From NCBI GenBank assembly GCA_021292165.1, contig JAHFWL010001321.1, forward strand, positions 390,501 through 454,500: a stretch of DNA of 64,000 nt, in the 5' to 3' direction. Both the position numbers and the translations under genes were made by a program. The DNA comes from Shinisaurus crocodilurus (lineage: Eukaryota; Chordata; Lepidosauria; Squamata; Shinisauridae). Below the pieces are notes generated by a model. The model saw nothing but the letters and a program-made list of their open reading frames with translations. It did no database searches and was not told where the DNA came from. Below, piece by piece: positions 1 to 9,300 of the stretch; the stretch's first letter is position 1; each line of letters begins with the position of its first letter.

Positions 1-6
1 TTCAAA

Positions 7-112
7 CAGCTTTCCCCAACCTGGGACCCTTTATATGTGTTAGGCCATGCTGAATCGGAATGATGGAAACTGTAGTCCAACACATACAGAGGCCACCAGG
101 GTGAGGAAAGCT
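7..112. mobile_element. Palindromic hAT-type MITE, copy 1
   Basis: The ends are inverted repeats (cagctttccccaacctggg at the left, its complement in caccagggtgaggaaagctg at the right), with the core motif actgtagtccaacacat. The same palindrome recurs through the window (for example 34273-34392 and 55400-55536). A cleaner copy at 34273 has a near-perfect 8-bp flanking duplication, which points to hAT mobilisation. No coding capacity. Confidence 0.65.
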
Positions 113-327
113 GCTATATAGGAAAGAAGGGGAAATTTCTGGAAAGCAAAGGGGAAAGGTATCCTGAACTTCCCCATATATTATGGGGAACTGATTCCCC
201 CCACCAACCCTAACAGCTCCAGGATCCTTCATGTTTTTTTAACAGTTAATCCTTTTATCTGTTTTATCTTTTCATTGTTTACTGTACAGAACATGAAATC
301 AATGTTTTCTGAAACACTGACCAAATC

Positions 328-480
328 TCAAAATAGACTCACTGGGTGACTTTGGGCCAGTCACGGACTCTCAGCCTAACCTACCTCAGGGTTGTGAGGA
401 TAAAACAAAGAGGAAGAGGATTATGTAAGCCACCTTGGGTTCCTTTCAGGAAAAATGGTGGGGTATAAAAATAAATAAAA
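328..480 (+). mobile_element. MIR/CORE-like SINE, 3' part
   Basis: The fragment contains the conserved core 'cactgggtgactttgggcca', the segment 'ctcagcctaacctacctcag' and an L2-like tail ending in aataaataaaa. The tRNA-like head is missing. Fuller copies at 7470-7655 and 32368-32610 show the head. Confidence 0.7.
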
Positions 481-744
481 TGGTGCTCAAGGTGGTGAAT
501 GGTCTTAAGGTGTAATCCTATGCAAGTTCAACTAGTTATTTCATTTATTGTGATTGTATTTTTTCTGCCAGGTAGGGGGGAGAGGCACTTGCGGGATTTT
601 CAGCCTCAGGTACAGAAATAACTTTTGGTGTGCACCTTAACTGGGGGGGGGGGGGGCGACATTTGCTGCTCTGCCTCAGGCAACAAAATGTCTTGGGTTG
701 GCCTGATGAGCAGCTTACTTCAGGCAACCTTGCATTCCAAGGCC

Positions 745-1010
745 AAGATGGGCTATGATAGGCACAATGACCCAGCTCGCACATAATAACCCATGGTTTA
801 TTTAAACCATGGTTTGTTGCCCTCCTATCCAGGCTTTGTCTGACAAATGATCGAACTGTGATTTGTTTTCTCAGTCCCTGGGTTGTTTGTTTCCCTCCTC
901 CTTTGCCAGCTTCCTTCATGTATCTGCCTTTGCAGCACTCCAGTGCTGGCAAGTTCCAGGCTTGCATGTAACAACCCACGATTCAACAAACCTGGTTAAT
1001 TCTCGATCAT
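745..1010. repeat. Hairpin MITE related to the cacaacac/aacccatggtttgtt family (degraded)
   Basis: Contains the short palindrome aacccatggtttatttaaaccatggtttg and ends with catgtaacaacccacgattc. It resembles the better-preserved copies at 16360-16650 and 46507-46772. Boundaries are approximate. Confidence 0.4.
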
Positions 1011-1022
1011 CCCAGTTTGCAG

Positions 1023-1290
1023 GACACAGAATAATGGGCTCAAGTTACAGGAACCCAGATTCCACCTAAACATCAGGAAAAATGTCCTGACTGTTAGAGC
1101 AATAAGATAATGGAACCAACTACCTAGGGAGGTGGTGGGCTCTCCCACTCTGGAGGCATTCAAGGTGCCAGCTGGACAACCATCTGTCAGGGATGCTTTG
1201 ACTTGGATTCCTGCATTGAGCAGGGGGATTGGACTCGGCCTTGTAGGCCCCTTCCAACTCTACTTTTCCATGATTCTATGATTACGTGTG
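1023..1290 (+). mobile_element. CR1 LINE, 3'-end fragment
   Basis: Matches the last part of the CR1 copies at 44440-46192 and 50530-52689: the C-terminal codons of ORF2, then 'ttggactcggccttgtagg' and the terminal ctatgatt. It is 5' truncated, as is usual for CR1. Confidence 0.85.
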
Positions 1291-1399
1291 AACCAGGTCA
1301 ATGTAAACTTTAATTAGGTGGCAGTTTTATGGAGCTCCCATGTAAAACTCACGCAACTTCATGATTTACTAGATCTGACTTAACTTCTTGTTGTTTCGT

Positions 1400-1540
1400 G
1401 GCTAGTCATGTCCCCCGTGGCAGCCATTATGCAACTAGCCACATCCGCCACAGCAGCCATTTTGTGGTGGTGCCTATGCCACTTTATCAAAACTCCAAAT
1501 GTGCCCATAGGCCTGAAAAGGTCGGAGCCCCTTCGGCTAT
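1400..1540 (+). mobile_element. hAT-type element, right-end fragment
   Basis: The stretch 'cattttgtggtggtgcc...aaatgtgcccataggcctgaaaaggtcggagcccc' matches the right end of the TSD-bounded hAT element at 27994-29271. The left end is missing or unrecognisable. Confidence 0.45.
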
Positions 1541-1545
1541 GGAGT

Positions 1546-1864
1546 GATTCTTGACAAAGAGTAGACAAAGAAGGATTCCAGACCCCATTGTTTAATTAAA
1601 CATTTTTGTACAAAACTGACAATATGGTGAGATTTTAAAAAATTGCTCTCTGTGCAGCATTTCAAGAAACAAAGCAAATCTAGTATCAGGCTCCAATGCA
1701 GAGTACCTCCTGTTGGCTTACAAAATACATCCTGAGCGGGCAGTTACAGGCATGCATCTATCCTCGCGCCAGTTTGGAATCGCGTAGTCACTTGGAGACG
1801 TTTATTCATCACAGGCGACCAGGTAGGTGCCTCATCAGAAGACTAGTCAAGACACCTTGTAAAA
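1546..1864. other. No recognised feature
   Basis: No domain-like reading frame or familiar repeat was recognised here. It lies just downstream (minus strand) of the zinc-finger relic at 1865-2325 and could be its 3' flank. Confidence 0.3.
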
Positions 1865-2325
1865 GGGTGCCCTTCAACTGATGTCCATTGCCTGCATTCG
1901 GCCCTGCTGATGGATGTTCCTGCCACATTGGGCACATTTCCACAGTGAGTCTTGTGCAAATTCTGTTCTTTCTCCTGAGTTTGTTGAATCTTTTAAAAAT
2001 GAAGGGCTGTGCACAACCCGAAGGTCTTCCCACATTCCAGGCAATGTGCAGGCTTCCTCCCTGTGCACATTTTTCCTTGCCTTTTAAGGTGTGTCCTCTG
2101 ATGGAAGCTCCTAGTCTCAGCATTGACAGAAGCCTTCCCCAACCCAGCGCCCTCTGGATTCCCATCATCCCACAGCCAGCATGGTCACTGGCCATGCTGA
2201 CTGGGGAGGATGGGAGTTGTAGCCCAATGTTGATTTACAGGGCTCCTCCCCTGTGAATTCTCCAATGTGATTTAGGCTTGTGCTATAACAAGAACCCTTT
2301 CCACACCCTGTGGGTTCAGTCCAGA
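1865..2325 (-). pseudogene. Decayed C2H2 zinc-finger array (relic KZFP last exon)
   Basis: Read on the minus strand, several broken fingers appear in different frames. Near 2110-2060 there is a helix end, SFHQRTH, followed by a degenerate linker and CLECGKTF. Near 1960-1900 there is a second finger start, WKCAQCGRN. Near 2320-2245 there is a further piece with GF and SHWRIHRGG. The frames change between pieces and stops occur, so no protein can be made. The relic is interrupted by a palindromic MITE at about 2127-2235. It lies about 6 kb downstream of the locus A finger exon on the same strand, consistent with an older tandem KZFP copy. The finger assignment rests on C-x2-C-G-K-x-F and H-x3-H remnants only; no upstream exons were found. 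Confidence 0.65.
2127..2235. mobile_element. Palindromic hAT-type MITE inside the zinc-finger relic
   Basis: Has the family hallmarks aagccttccccaaccc at the left and gatgggagttgtagccca at the right. It splits the relic finger array at 1865-2325, so it inserted after that array existed. Confidence 0.6.
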
Positions 2326-2384
2326 CTTAGTCATACTTAGGGTACTCACTGAAGTCTCATCTTTTCAACTCTTTTACAGGTCGC

Positions 2385-2554
2385 ACTGTATTAACTTGTT
2401 TTAGTTGAGTTGTTTTTAAATTTGGTTTTTTTAAAAAAATGTTTTATTGTGTATATTTATACTGTATTTTATTGTGTTTTTTATTGATTGTTGTAAACCG
2501 CCCAGAGAGCTTTGGCTATTGGGTGGTATAAAATAAATAATAATTTATTTTTTA

Positions 2555-2597
<43 letters not shown>

Positions 2598-2600
2598 GAA
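2385..2600 (+). mobile_element. L2 LINE 3' tail plus (ATT)n microsatellite
   Basis: Contains 'aaaccgcccagagagctttg' followed by gctattgggtggtataaaataaata, the L2 tail seen many times here, running into about 16 ATT units. Only the non-coding end remains. Confidence 0.75.
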
Positions 2601-2668
2601 GTCAATGGGATGTAAGTCAGTCATGGCCAAGTTAAGTCCCATTGGTTACAATGGTTCTAAACTAAATA

Positions 2669-2892
2669 CAGTAATACCTTGGATTACAAGCATAATTCGT
2701 TCCGGAACTGTGCTTGTAATCCAAAACACTCTTATATCAAAGCAAGTCTCTGGCGGGCGTGAGCGGGCCCGAGGCGAGCGGTTACAACCCTACAGTTGTC
2801 TTGCAAGACCTTGCTCGCTTATCAAGTCAAAAAATTTGCTTGTCTTGCAAAACGCTCTCAGACCGAGTTACTTGCAATCCAAGGTATTACTG
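2669..2892. mobile_element. TA-flanked mariner-like MITE, copy 1 of 5
   Basis: Inverted termini cagtaataccttggattac / ccaaggtattactg are flanked by TA on both sides (2667-2668 and 2893-2894), the signature of Tc1/mariner-type insertion. Sister copies are at 24846-25094, 35992-36233, 40025-40307 and 50172-50416. Confidence 0.75.
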
Positions 2893-2924
2893 TATGGTTA
2901 AGTCTGGGTCCAACCTTGAGCATT

Positions 2925-3020
2925 TATATTACAAAGGGCCACTGACCCACAGGAAAAGTGAACAGAATGCTTGATCAGATGAACCCATGGTGTGATTCAG
3001 CATGACTCTTCTGTTCTTAA
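2925..3020 (+). mobile_element. CR1-like LINE (second family), 3' tip
   Basis: The sequence gtgaacagaatgcttgatca...ctcttctgttctta is a diverged copy of the end of the second CR1-like family, whose longer copies lie at 31760-32110 and 49031-49580. Confidence 0.45.
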
Positions 3021-3224
3021 AGTAAATTCAGGGGGGTGGAGCCAACAGTGGGCGGAGCCAGCACCAAAAGTGGGCAGTTTGTGGCATTGCATAGGTCCAG
3101 TTGAGTGTGAGATGGGGACTAAAAGCCGCAAAATATATTTAAAAGTTCAAACTATTCTGCTCCAGCTGAATGTTTTTATTTCATTTTTGTTACAGAAGGA
3201 AATATCCTCACCTTGCCCAGTTTT

Positions 3225-5048
3225 TCAGTGTGAGACCTGGGCTTGCTTTTCCTTGGTGAGCCCTGCTATATCGGCTGGCACGGACGATATTGCTACTCGC
3301 AACTGGTTTTCTAAGTTTGCGCCCGTCAGTCGGGCACGCCGGCAATTCTTTGTGAGAGAAAGCTTCGAAAACTGCTCAAAGCAGTAAGTCGATCCAAACA
3401 GCGATGCCATTTTCAACGCGTGCCTCCGCAAGTTTGGGAATTCGTCAACACCGATGCAGACTCTGTAGAATTCCAGCAGATCCAGGCTCTCGTATTTCAT
3501 CCGAAGTTCGCCGTTGCTTTGCAGATCAGCGAGCTCCTGCCGGAAGGGTTCTGGCACCTCGGCTACGTCAATGCTGAACGGGATGGCGAACATGTTTAAT
3601 TCTGGCTCCTTCTCTTCCAGCTCTTGAAATCGCTCGCAAAATATCTGGAGTAAATTTGCACACTCCCAGGCATACTCTGCTGTCGATTCGGGGTTTCGTC
3701 CTTGAAGCGTTGGAAAATAGAGCGTGTTGCCCTCTTCAAGTTGCAGCTGCAAGAGGTTTAACTTGGTTTCAAACAACCTGACGTTTGAAAGAAGGGAAGG
3801 AAGAAGCTGGTTGGGCCCTTGCAGCGTGGCACTGAGCTCTGACAAATACTGAGTCATGTCAGCCACAAATGCCAGGTCACACAGCCAACTGGGGTCATTG
3901 AGTTCAGCCACAGGTCTTCCCTTTGCCTCCATGAAAAGTTTCACTTCCTCCCTCAGTTCATAAAACCGCATCAGCACGCTCCCTCGGATCAACCACCGCA
4001 CTTCACAGTAATAGACTAAATCACCACACTCCGATTCGAGGTCTTTCAACAGCTCTTTAAACAACGGACTGTTGAACCCTCTATTTTTAATAAACTTAAT
4101 GCTCGAGATCACCGTGGACATGACGCGGTTCAGGCGCAGGGACTGTGCGCACAGATCCTCTTGGTGAATGATGCAATGGTACACAACCAACTGATTTGGA
4201 TCAAGGCCGAGGCAATCTACTTCCTTCTTGACCAGGGCAACTAATCCCTCCTGAGGTCCAACCATAACTGGAGCACCGTCAGTAGTAAAGCCACTCAGTT
4301 TCTCAAAGGGCAACTGCAGCTTGCGCACTGCCAAGAGGACCTTCTCAAAAATATCTCCGCCACTGGTGGTGTCCTGCACCGCTGCTAGAGAGAGCAAGTC
4401 CTCCCGAAGCTCGAACGCTTGATTGATTCCCCGCACAAAAATAGCCACTTGAGCTGTATTCGTGATGTCTGTTGTCTCGTCGATCGCCAGAGAGTAGAAA
4501 GTAAAATCAGCCGCGGAGTCTTTCAGAGACGTTTCGGTGTCCTGAGCCATATCGCTAATTCGACCTGACACTGTTGTGCGGGATAAACTCACGCTCTCAA
4601 ATAATTTCAGCTTCTCCGGAGCCAATAAAGCTGCGGTTGCAATAAGGCACTCCTTCACAAACTCACCTTCGGAGTGAGGCCGGAGTTTTTTGGTGATAAG
4701 CTCACTCACCGCGTAACTGGCCTGCACGACGCTGTCCGCGCAACTGCTTTGCAAGATGCTTTCCTTTCTCGAGCTTGAGGCGGTCCCTTGCCGTGTGTTC
4801 AAATCCTTTTTCAGTGCGCTAATTTTCTCTGCGCGCAGCTCTCCTTGAAATTCCTCGTACTGGCTGTGCATCGTATTGTAGTGTCTCTCAAGGTTGACTT
4901 TCTTCATGACAGCCAGGGCTTTCCCGCAAATCAGGCACACGGGCTTGCAACGTGACTCCACAAAAAAATAATCGGCCGTCCAGTTCTCGTTGAAAACACG
5001 GCCTTCTGAGTCTACTTTCCTTTTTGTTGGCGCTGTTGAAGGGACCAA
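3225..5048 (-). CDS. hAT-superfamily transposase, uninterrupted 607-codon frame
   Basis: Predicted DNA transposase of the hAT superfamily. It resembles the Charlie-type transposase part of GTF2IRD2 and of the ZBED/EPM2AIP1-like domesticated proteins (family recognition from memory of the motifs). Visible features: an N-terminal zinc-binding region (C38, C41, H56, H61); a first acidic motif AIDETTD with D190; a second, TTDGAP with D257; the hAT CxxH motif CIIH at 292-295 followed by RW at 351-352; and a C-terminal hAT dimerisation-like region (about 540-580, FGSTYCFEQFS). The third catalytic acid was not assigned. The frame starts at the ATG at 5048 and ends at 3225 with no stop or frameshift, unlike most neighbouring repeats. 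An AATAAA lies at about 3175 on the coding strand. Terminal repeats and an 8-bp duplication could not be paired, so it may be a truncated element, a retrocopy or a single-exon domesticated gene. Confidence 0.85.
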   Translation of the reverse strand: MVPSTAPTKRKVDSEGRVFNENWTADYFFVESRCKPVCLICGKALAVMKKVNLERHYNTMHSQYEEFQGELRAEKISALKKDLNTRQGTASSSRKESILQSSCADSVVQASYAVSELITKKLRPHSEGEFVKECLIATAALLAPEKLKLFESVSLSRTTVSGRISDMAQDTETSLKDSAADFTFYSLAIDETTDITNTAQVAIFVRGINQAFELREDLLSLAAVQDTTSGGDIFEKVLLAVRKLQLPFEKLSGFTTDGAPVMVGPQEGLVALVKKEVDCLGLDPNQLVVYHCIIHQEDLCAQSLRLNRVMSTVISSIKFIKNRGFNSPLFKELLKDLESECGDLVYYCEVRWLIRGSVLMRFYELREEVKLFMEAKGRPVAELNDPSWLCDLAFVADMTQYLSELSATLQGPNQLLPSLLSNVRLFETKLNLLQLQLEEGNTLYFPTLQGRNPESTAEYAWECANLLQIFCERFQELEEKEPELNMFAIPFSIDVAEVPEPFRQELADLQSNGELRMKYESLDLLEFYRVCIGVDEFPNLRRHALKMASLFGSTYCFEQFSKLSLTKNCRRARLTGANLENQLRVAISSVPADIAGLTKEKQAQVSH

Positions 5049-5154
5049 GCGATCTACTAAACACAGAAACGGATTTACTAGTTAGCTTTATTTCTTCAAT
5101 TGTATGTGGAGAGAAATTATTTTTGCTGTCCAAACTGAAGCAAGGGACAATGGG

Positions 5155-5345
5155 CCGGTTCATACAATATGGCAGGCTCACTGTCCTGCTATGAGCTGCA
5201 GCATGTTTGTTTGAGCATCTGCCTGATAACCCTCGCATAACCCTTGGTTAGTAGTAGGGTTAATGCGAGGGTTATTTAACCCTCACATAACCCCCAATGG
5301 TCAGGTTTGGACGACATGCCACAAACCCATTGTGAGGTGCATATT
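5155..5345. repeat. Hairpin MITE with inverted aaccctcgcat core
   Basis: Begins ggttcatacaatatggcag and contains a stem, ataaccctcgcat...atgcgagggttat (about 5227-5275). It belongs to the same loose family as 16360-16650. It separates the hAT transposase from the L2 copy that follows. Confidence 0.45.
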
Positions 5346-5399
5346 CATAACAGCAGCTGCATGTGCCTGGCATGCACTGCGGCTCATCACGGGTTTCAA

Positions 5400-6475
5400 G
5401 TCCTCACCGAGGTTGGCCGTTGAGACCCTGTCCAAGTGCCTGGAGGCAGTGGCTGGCTGGATGGGAAGGAACATGCTGAAGCTGAACCCCGACAAGACCG
5501 AGGTACTGCTGGTGGGGGACAAGGGGAGGTTAGGGGATGTTGACCTGGTGCTGAATGGGGTACATCTACCCCTGAAGGACCAGGTCCGAGGCTTGGGGGT
5601 CATTCTAGACTCCCAACTGTCCCATGGAGGCTCAGGTGCAGCTGTGAGCCGGCGCGCTGTATCAACTCCATCTGATACACGCGCGCCCCTATGCCTAATC
5701 CATGCTCCCATCAGTGTTCATAGATAGATTAACAGTGGAGGAGCTCAGCTATCGAGTCCACCTCCTGCAATGCCCAAGGAGGGTCTCCTCAAGTATACCA
5801 GCCTGCCTCTTTTCCTCAGACAAGTGCCAGCGTAGCCAACCGTTTCATGCTTGGTCTCCTCTCGCCTAGACTACTGTAATGCGCTCTACGGGGTTACCCT
5901 TGAAGACGGTTCGGAAGCTGCAGCTGGTACAGAACGCGGCGGCTCCCTGGTTAAAGCACCGCGCTGGCGAGATCACATCACGCCAGTGATGAAGGATTTG
6001 CACTGGCTACCAGTTGCTTGCCGAGCCGAATTCAAGGTGTTGGTTTTGACCTTTAAAACCCTATACGGCTCTGGTCCAGTTTATCTCAAGGAGCGTCTCC
6101 AGCAACACCAAGTGGGCCGCTCAACAAGATCTGCCACGGATGGCCTTCTCCTTGTCCCTTCAGCCAGAGCAGCTAGACTGGTGGGGACGAGGAAGAGGGC
6201 CTTTTCTGTGGCGGCCCCCGTACTGTGGAACTCTCTCCCGAGTGACCTCCGCCATGCCCCCTCTCTGTTGAGCTTCCGTCGCTCATTAAAAACCTGGTTG
6301 TTCAGGCGGGAATATGGGGTGGGCTAAGATTTTAAAATTTTTATATTGTTTTAATGTATTTTATTGTATTTATGTATTTTATTGTGTGTACATCGCCCAG
6401 GGTGGCCGGTTGCCGGCCAGATGGGCGATAAATAAATATTAATAATAATAAATAATATTAATAATAATAAATAAC
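5400..6475 (+). mobile_element. L2 LINE fragment, ORF2 C-terminal part and 3' tail
   Basis: Reverse-transcriptase-derived frames in two pieces. The first has the L2-type segment LEAVAGWMG...LKLNPDKTEVLLVG. The second has HITPVMKDLHWLPV, FKVLVLTFKTLYG and AFSVAAPVLWNSLPSDLR. The frames are broken by small indels and part of the RT is missing. It ends with an L2 tail (gcccagggtggccggttgc) and aataaatattaat repeats. Non-functional. Confidence 0.85.
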
Positions 6476-6559
6476 CCACAGGTCATTATCCAATGTCAAT
6501 TGCTTCCTGTGTAAATAGGCTTGCCGTCAGTTCAGGCCATATTAAAAGTGAATGTTAGC

Positions 6560-7070
6560 CAGATCGTAAGAACTGAAGAAGCACCCTGCTGGATCAGACC
6601 AAAGCTTATCTACTCCAGCATTCTGCTCCCACAGCAGCCAATCAGCTGCCCCATGGGAAACCGAAAAGCAGGATAGGATTACTGTAGCCTGCCCCCACAC
6701 ATGTTCCCCAGCAAGCAGTTACTGGGGAACACAAGCAGGAGGGTGCTATTACTCTCATGTCCTGCTTGTGGGTTTCCCATGGGCAGCTGGTTGGCCACTG
6801 TGTGAGCAGAATGCTGGACTAGATGGACCCTTGGTCTGATCCAGCCAGCACGGCTCTTTTTATGTTCTTAACTGGCATACAGAGGCATACTGCCTCTGAT
6901 CCTGAAGGTAATATATAGCCATCTTGACTAGTGGCCATTGTTGGCCTTCTCCTCCATGAATTTGTCTCACCCCTTTTATAGCCATCTAAACTGGCAGCCA
7001 TCACCACATCTTGTGCTAGTGAAATCCATAATTTAACGATGCGCTCTCTGAAGAAATCCTTCATTTTATT
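6560..7070 (-). mobile_element. CR1-like LINE (second family) 3' part with an internal inverted segment
   Basis: The element tail 'ctgctggatcagaccaaagc' starts near 6580 (element on minus). From about 6735 to 6868 the same tail occurs in the opposite orientation, ending ccttggtctgatccagc. The element body then resumes (catactgcctctgatcctg; frame with LAQDVVMAASLDG). The foldback arrangement suggests an inversion or a head-to-head second insertion. Confidence 0.65.
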
Positions 7071-7204
7071 TATTATTTACTATTATTATTTTTTATTATT
7101 ATTTTAAATATGATGTTCTCTTCTTTTTATCTGTCCTGAATCTCCCCACAATACACCCTCATTGGATGACCCAAGGTTCTAGTATTATGCAGTATTATGA
7201 TCCA

Positions 7205-7415
7205 CATTGAGTGCCAGTGTGGCCTAGTGGTTAGTGTTGGACTGGGCCTCAGAAGACCTGGGTCTGAGGGTCCCCACTCAGCCATGAAACTCATTGGGTG
7301 ACTTTAGGCCAGTCACTGAGGAGGAGGATTATGTAAGCCACCTTGGGTTCCTTGCAGGAGGGAAAAAAGCAGGATATATAAAGTTAACAAATAAATGAAT
7401 AAATAAATAACTTCC
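7205..7415 (+). mobile_element. MIR/CORE-like SINE with internal deletion
   Basis: Has the head gccagtgtggcctagtggtt, the core 'cattgggtgactttaggcca' and then a jump to the tail 'gtaagccaccttgggttcct', so the middle is deleted. Ends in aaataaatgaataaataaata. Confidence 0.8.
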
Positions 7416-7469
7416 CAGTGGAAATGATTTGGACCTTGAACTCTTTGAAGGCTGGGTGGGATAAAAACT

Positions 7470-7655
7470 GGACACCAGTGTGGTCCAGTGGTGAGAGTGT
7501 TGGACTAAGACTCGGGAGATCCAGGTTCTAGTCCCCGCTCGGCCATGAAGCTCACTAGGTGACTTTGGGCCAGTCACCGACTCTCAGCCTAACCTACCTC
7601 ACAGGGTAGTTGTGAAGATAAAACGAAGAAAAGGAGGATTATGTAAGTCACATTA
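7470..7655 (+). mobile_element. MIR/CORE-like SINE, near full length with tRNA-like head
   Basis: The head 'ccagtgtggtccagtggtga' includes an A-box-like segment. A B-box-like ggttctagtcc follows at about 7525, then the core and 'taacctacctcacagggtag'. The tail is cut where the next copy begins. Confidence 0.8.
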
Positions 7656-7815
7656 GGCTCACTGGGTGACTTTGGGCCAGTCACTGACTCCCAGCTTAAC
7701 CTACCTCACAGGGCAATTCTGAGGATAAAATGGAGAGGAGGATGAGGATTAGGGTATGTAAGCTGCCTTGGGTTACTTGCAGGAAAAAAGGCAGGATATA
7801 AATATAAATAAATAT
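7656..7815 (+). mobile_element. MIR/CORE-like SINE, head-less copy
   Basis: Starts at ctcactgggtgactttgggc and runs through 'tgccttgggttacttgcagg' to aaataaata. It directly abuts the previous copy, giving a head-to-tail pair. Confidence 0.75.
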
Positions 7816-7892
7816 GATTGAGCAGGGGGTTGGACTCGATGGCCTTATAGGCCCCTTCCAACTGTATTATTCTATGATTCTATGATCCACAT
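7816..7892 (+). mobile_element. CR1 3' tip
   Basis: Only the last part of CR1 is present: gagcagggggttggactcga to the terminal ttctatgattctatga. Confidence 0.8.
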
Positions 7893-7964
7893 TCAGGTAT
7901 TAACACCCACGACACATAAATTTGATAGTAATTATTATGATGAGGATGATGTGTGTCAGAGGGT

Positions 7965-8560
7965 TTCCCAGCTTCTCTCCCTCCAGGCTCCCTCCCCCCT
8001 GTTCAATGCAAGGCTTTTTTCCTGCTCCCCCCCCCCCCGCCAATTTCCCCCTAGCCCGAGGACTCACCACGTGGCGACTGTGTCTCCTTCTCTCCTTCTC
8101 TGCCAGCTCCCTCTTTCTCTCTCTCATTCACACACACGCTGGAAGAGGTGGTCCAGGGAGGCAAGAGTGGGCCCACAGCATCTGGAGAAGTGGAGGACAC
8201 CGAAGGACAGGTGAAATTTGGTGACGGACCCAATTCAGCCTGCTCCTCTTTCTCCCCAGGCTCCCTCCCCTGTGCAGTTTAAAGCTTTTTTCTTTTCAGC
8301 CTCCCCACCCCCTGCCACACAACACACACACACACACACACGCACACGATTTCCCCTAGCCTGAGGACTCACCATGTAGCAACAGAGTCTCCTTCTCGCC
8401 TTCCCCGCCAACTCCCTCACCCTTGCTCTCGTAGACACACATGTTGGAAGAGGAAGGGGTGGTCCAGGGAGGCAAGAGCGGAGCCATGGCATCCAGAGAG
8501 GAAGAAGAGGCCAAAGGCCAGATGAACGTCGGGGGCGGCACAGAGTCAGCCCACGGGCTC
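7965..8560. repeat. Diverged tandem duplication of about 0.3 kb at the 3' end of the locus A finger exon
   Basis: Unit one (about 7965-8233) and unit two (about 8240-8560) share, in order: ccaggctccctcccc, a pyrimidine/C run, tttccccctagcc(c)gaggactcacca, ctctcctt, acacacacgctgg/acacatgttgg, gtggtccagggaggcaagag and a final aaggacaggtgaa/aaggccagatgaa. Unit two contains the C-terminal codons and stop of the zinc-finger exon; unit one is downstream non-coding sequence. A (CA)n run lies within unit two at 8320-8343. Confidence 0.7.
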
Positions 8561-9146
8561 TGGGTTCCCCAGCCCACCTCTTTGATTTCGTATGGTCTCT
8601 CCTCAGCATGGCTTCTCTGATGAACGGCAAGGGTGGTGCTCCGGCTGAAGCTCTTGCCGCACGCCAGGCACTGATACGGCTTCTCCCCTCGGTGGGTTCT
8701 CTGATGCGTGGTGCGGTGATAGCTTCGACTGAAGCACTTCCCACACTCCAAGCATTTGAACGGTTTCTCCCCCGTGTGGATTCTCCGGTGTGCAGCAAAG
8801 GTCCCGCTGTCGCTGAAGCGCTTCCCGCACTCCAGGCATTCGTACGGCTTCTCCCCAGTGTGGATTCTGAAATGTCTGCTTAGGTCCGACTGATATCTGA
8901 ACGTTTTCCCACACACTGGACACTTTGCTCTTTTCTTTCCTTGGCTGTCTTCTTCCGGGATGAGGAGTTCACGGACGTCAGCGCCCTGACAAGCAAAGGG
9001 CACCGTCGTCCCGTTCTTGGTTTGGTCTCCTTCATGCCCTTTTGGTCCCGTTTGATACCCAAATGTCTCTTCTCCTGCTTCCTGCTTGATGGTTTGTGAT
9101 GACATCACAGAGGGCTCCCAAGAATTCTCATTCTCCTGTCCATCAC
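8356..9146 (-). CDS. Locus A last exon: four-finger C2H2 zinc-finger protein
   Basis: Terminal exon of a SCAN-KRAB zinc-finger gene, a presumed nuclear DNA-binding repressor. The splice acceptor is tttcccaagcag before 9146. The exon enters in phase 1 (GT GAT GGA), matching the KRAB exon that ends in phase 1 at 11637. A linker of about 85 residues precedes four C2H2 fingers (CPVCGKTF, CLECGKRF, CLECGKCF, CLACGKSF) joined by TGEKP-type linkers. Helix residues at -1, 2, 3 and 6 are Y,S,D,R; D,G,T,A; R,Y,H,T; R,T,T,V. Finger 3 has Arg where the conserved helix Leu is expected. The last linker degenerates (HAEERPYEI) into a non-finger tail of about 75 residues built partly from the tandem duplication. 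Four fingers is short for this family, so later fingers may have been lost. The frame is open and expression is unknown. Confidence 0.85.
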
Positions 9147-9244
9147 CTGCTTGGGAAAATAAAAGCAACATTCCATTAGGAGTTCAAGGCAGAAACCGAA
9201 GATCTCATCATGGATCAAAACCAGTTAGCAGCTTTTCTTCTTCT

Positions 9245-9300
9245 TCTTATTTATTTCATTTCTATACCGCCCAATAGCTGAAGCTCTCTGGGTGGTTCAC
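9245..9300 (-). mobile_element. L2 3' tail, minus orientation
   Basis: Reverse of the common tail: tatttatttcatttctatac followed by cgcccaatagctgaagctctctgggtgg. It lies immediately upstream (minus) of the locus A finger exon. Confidence 0.75.
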
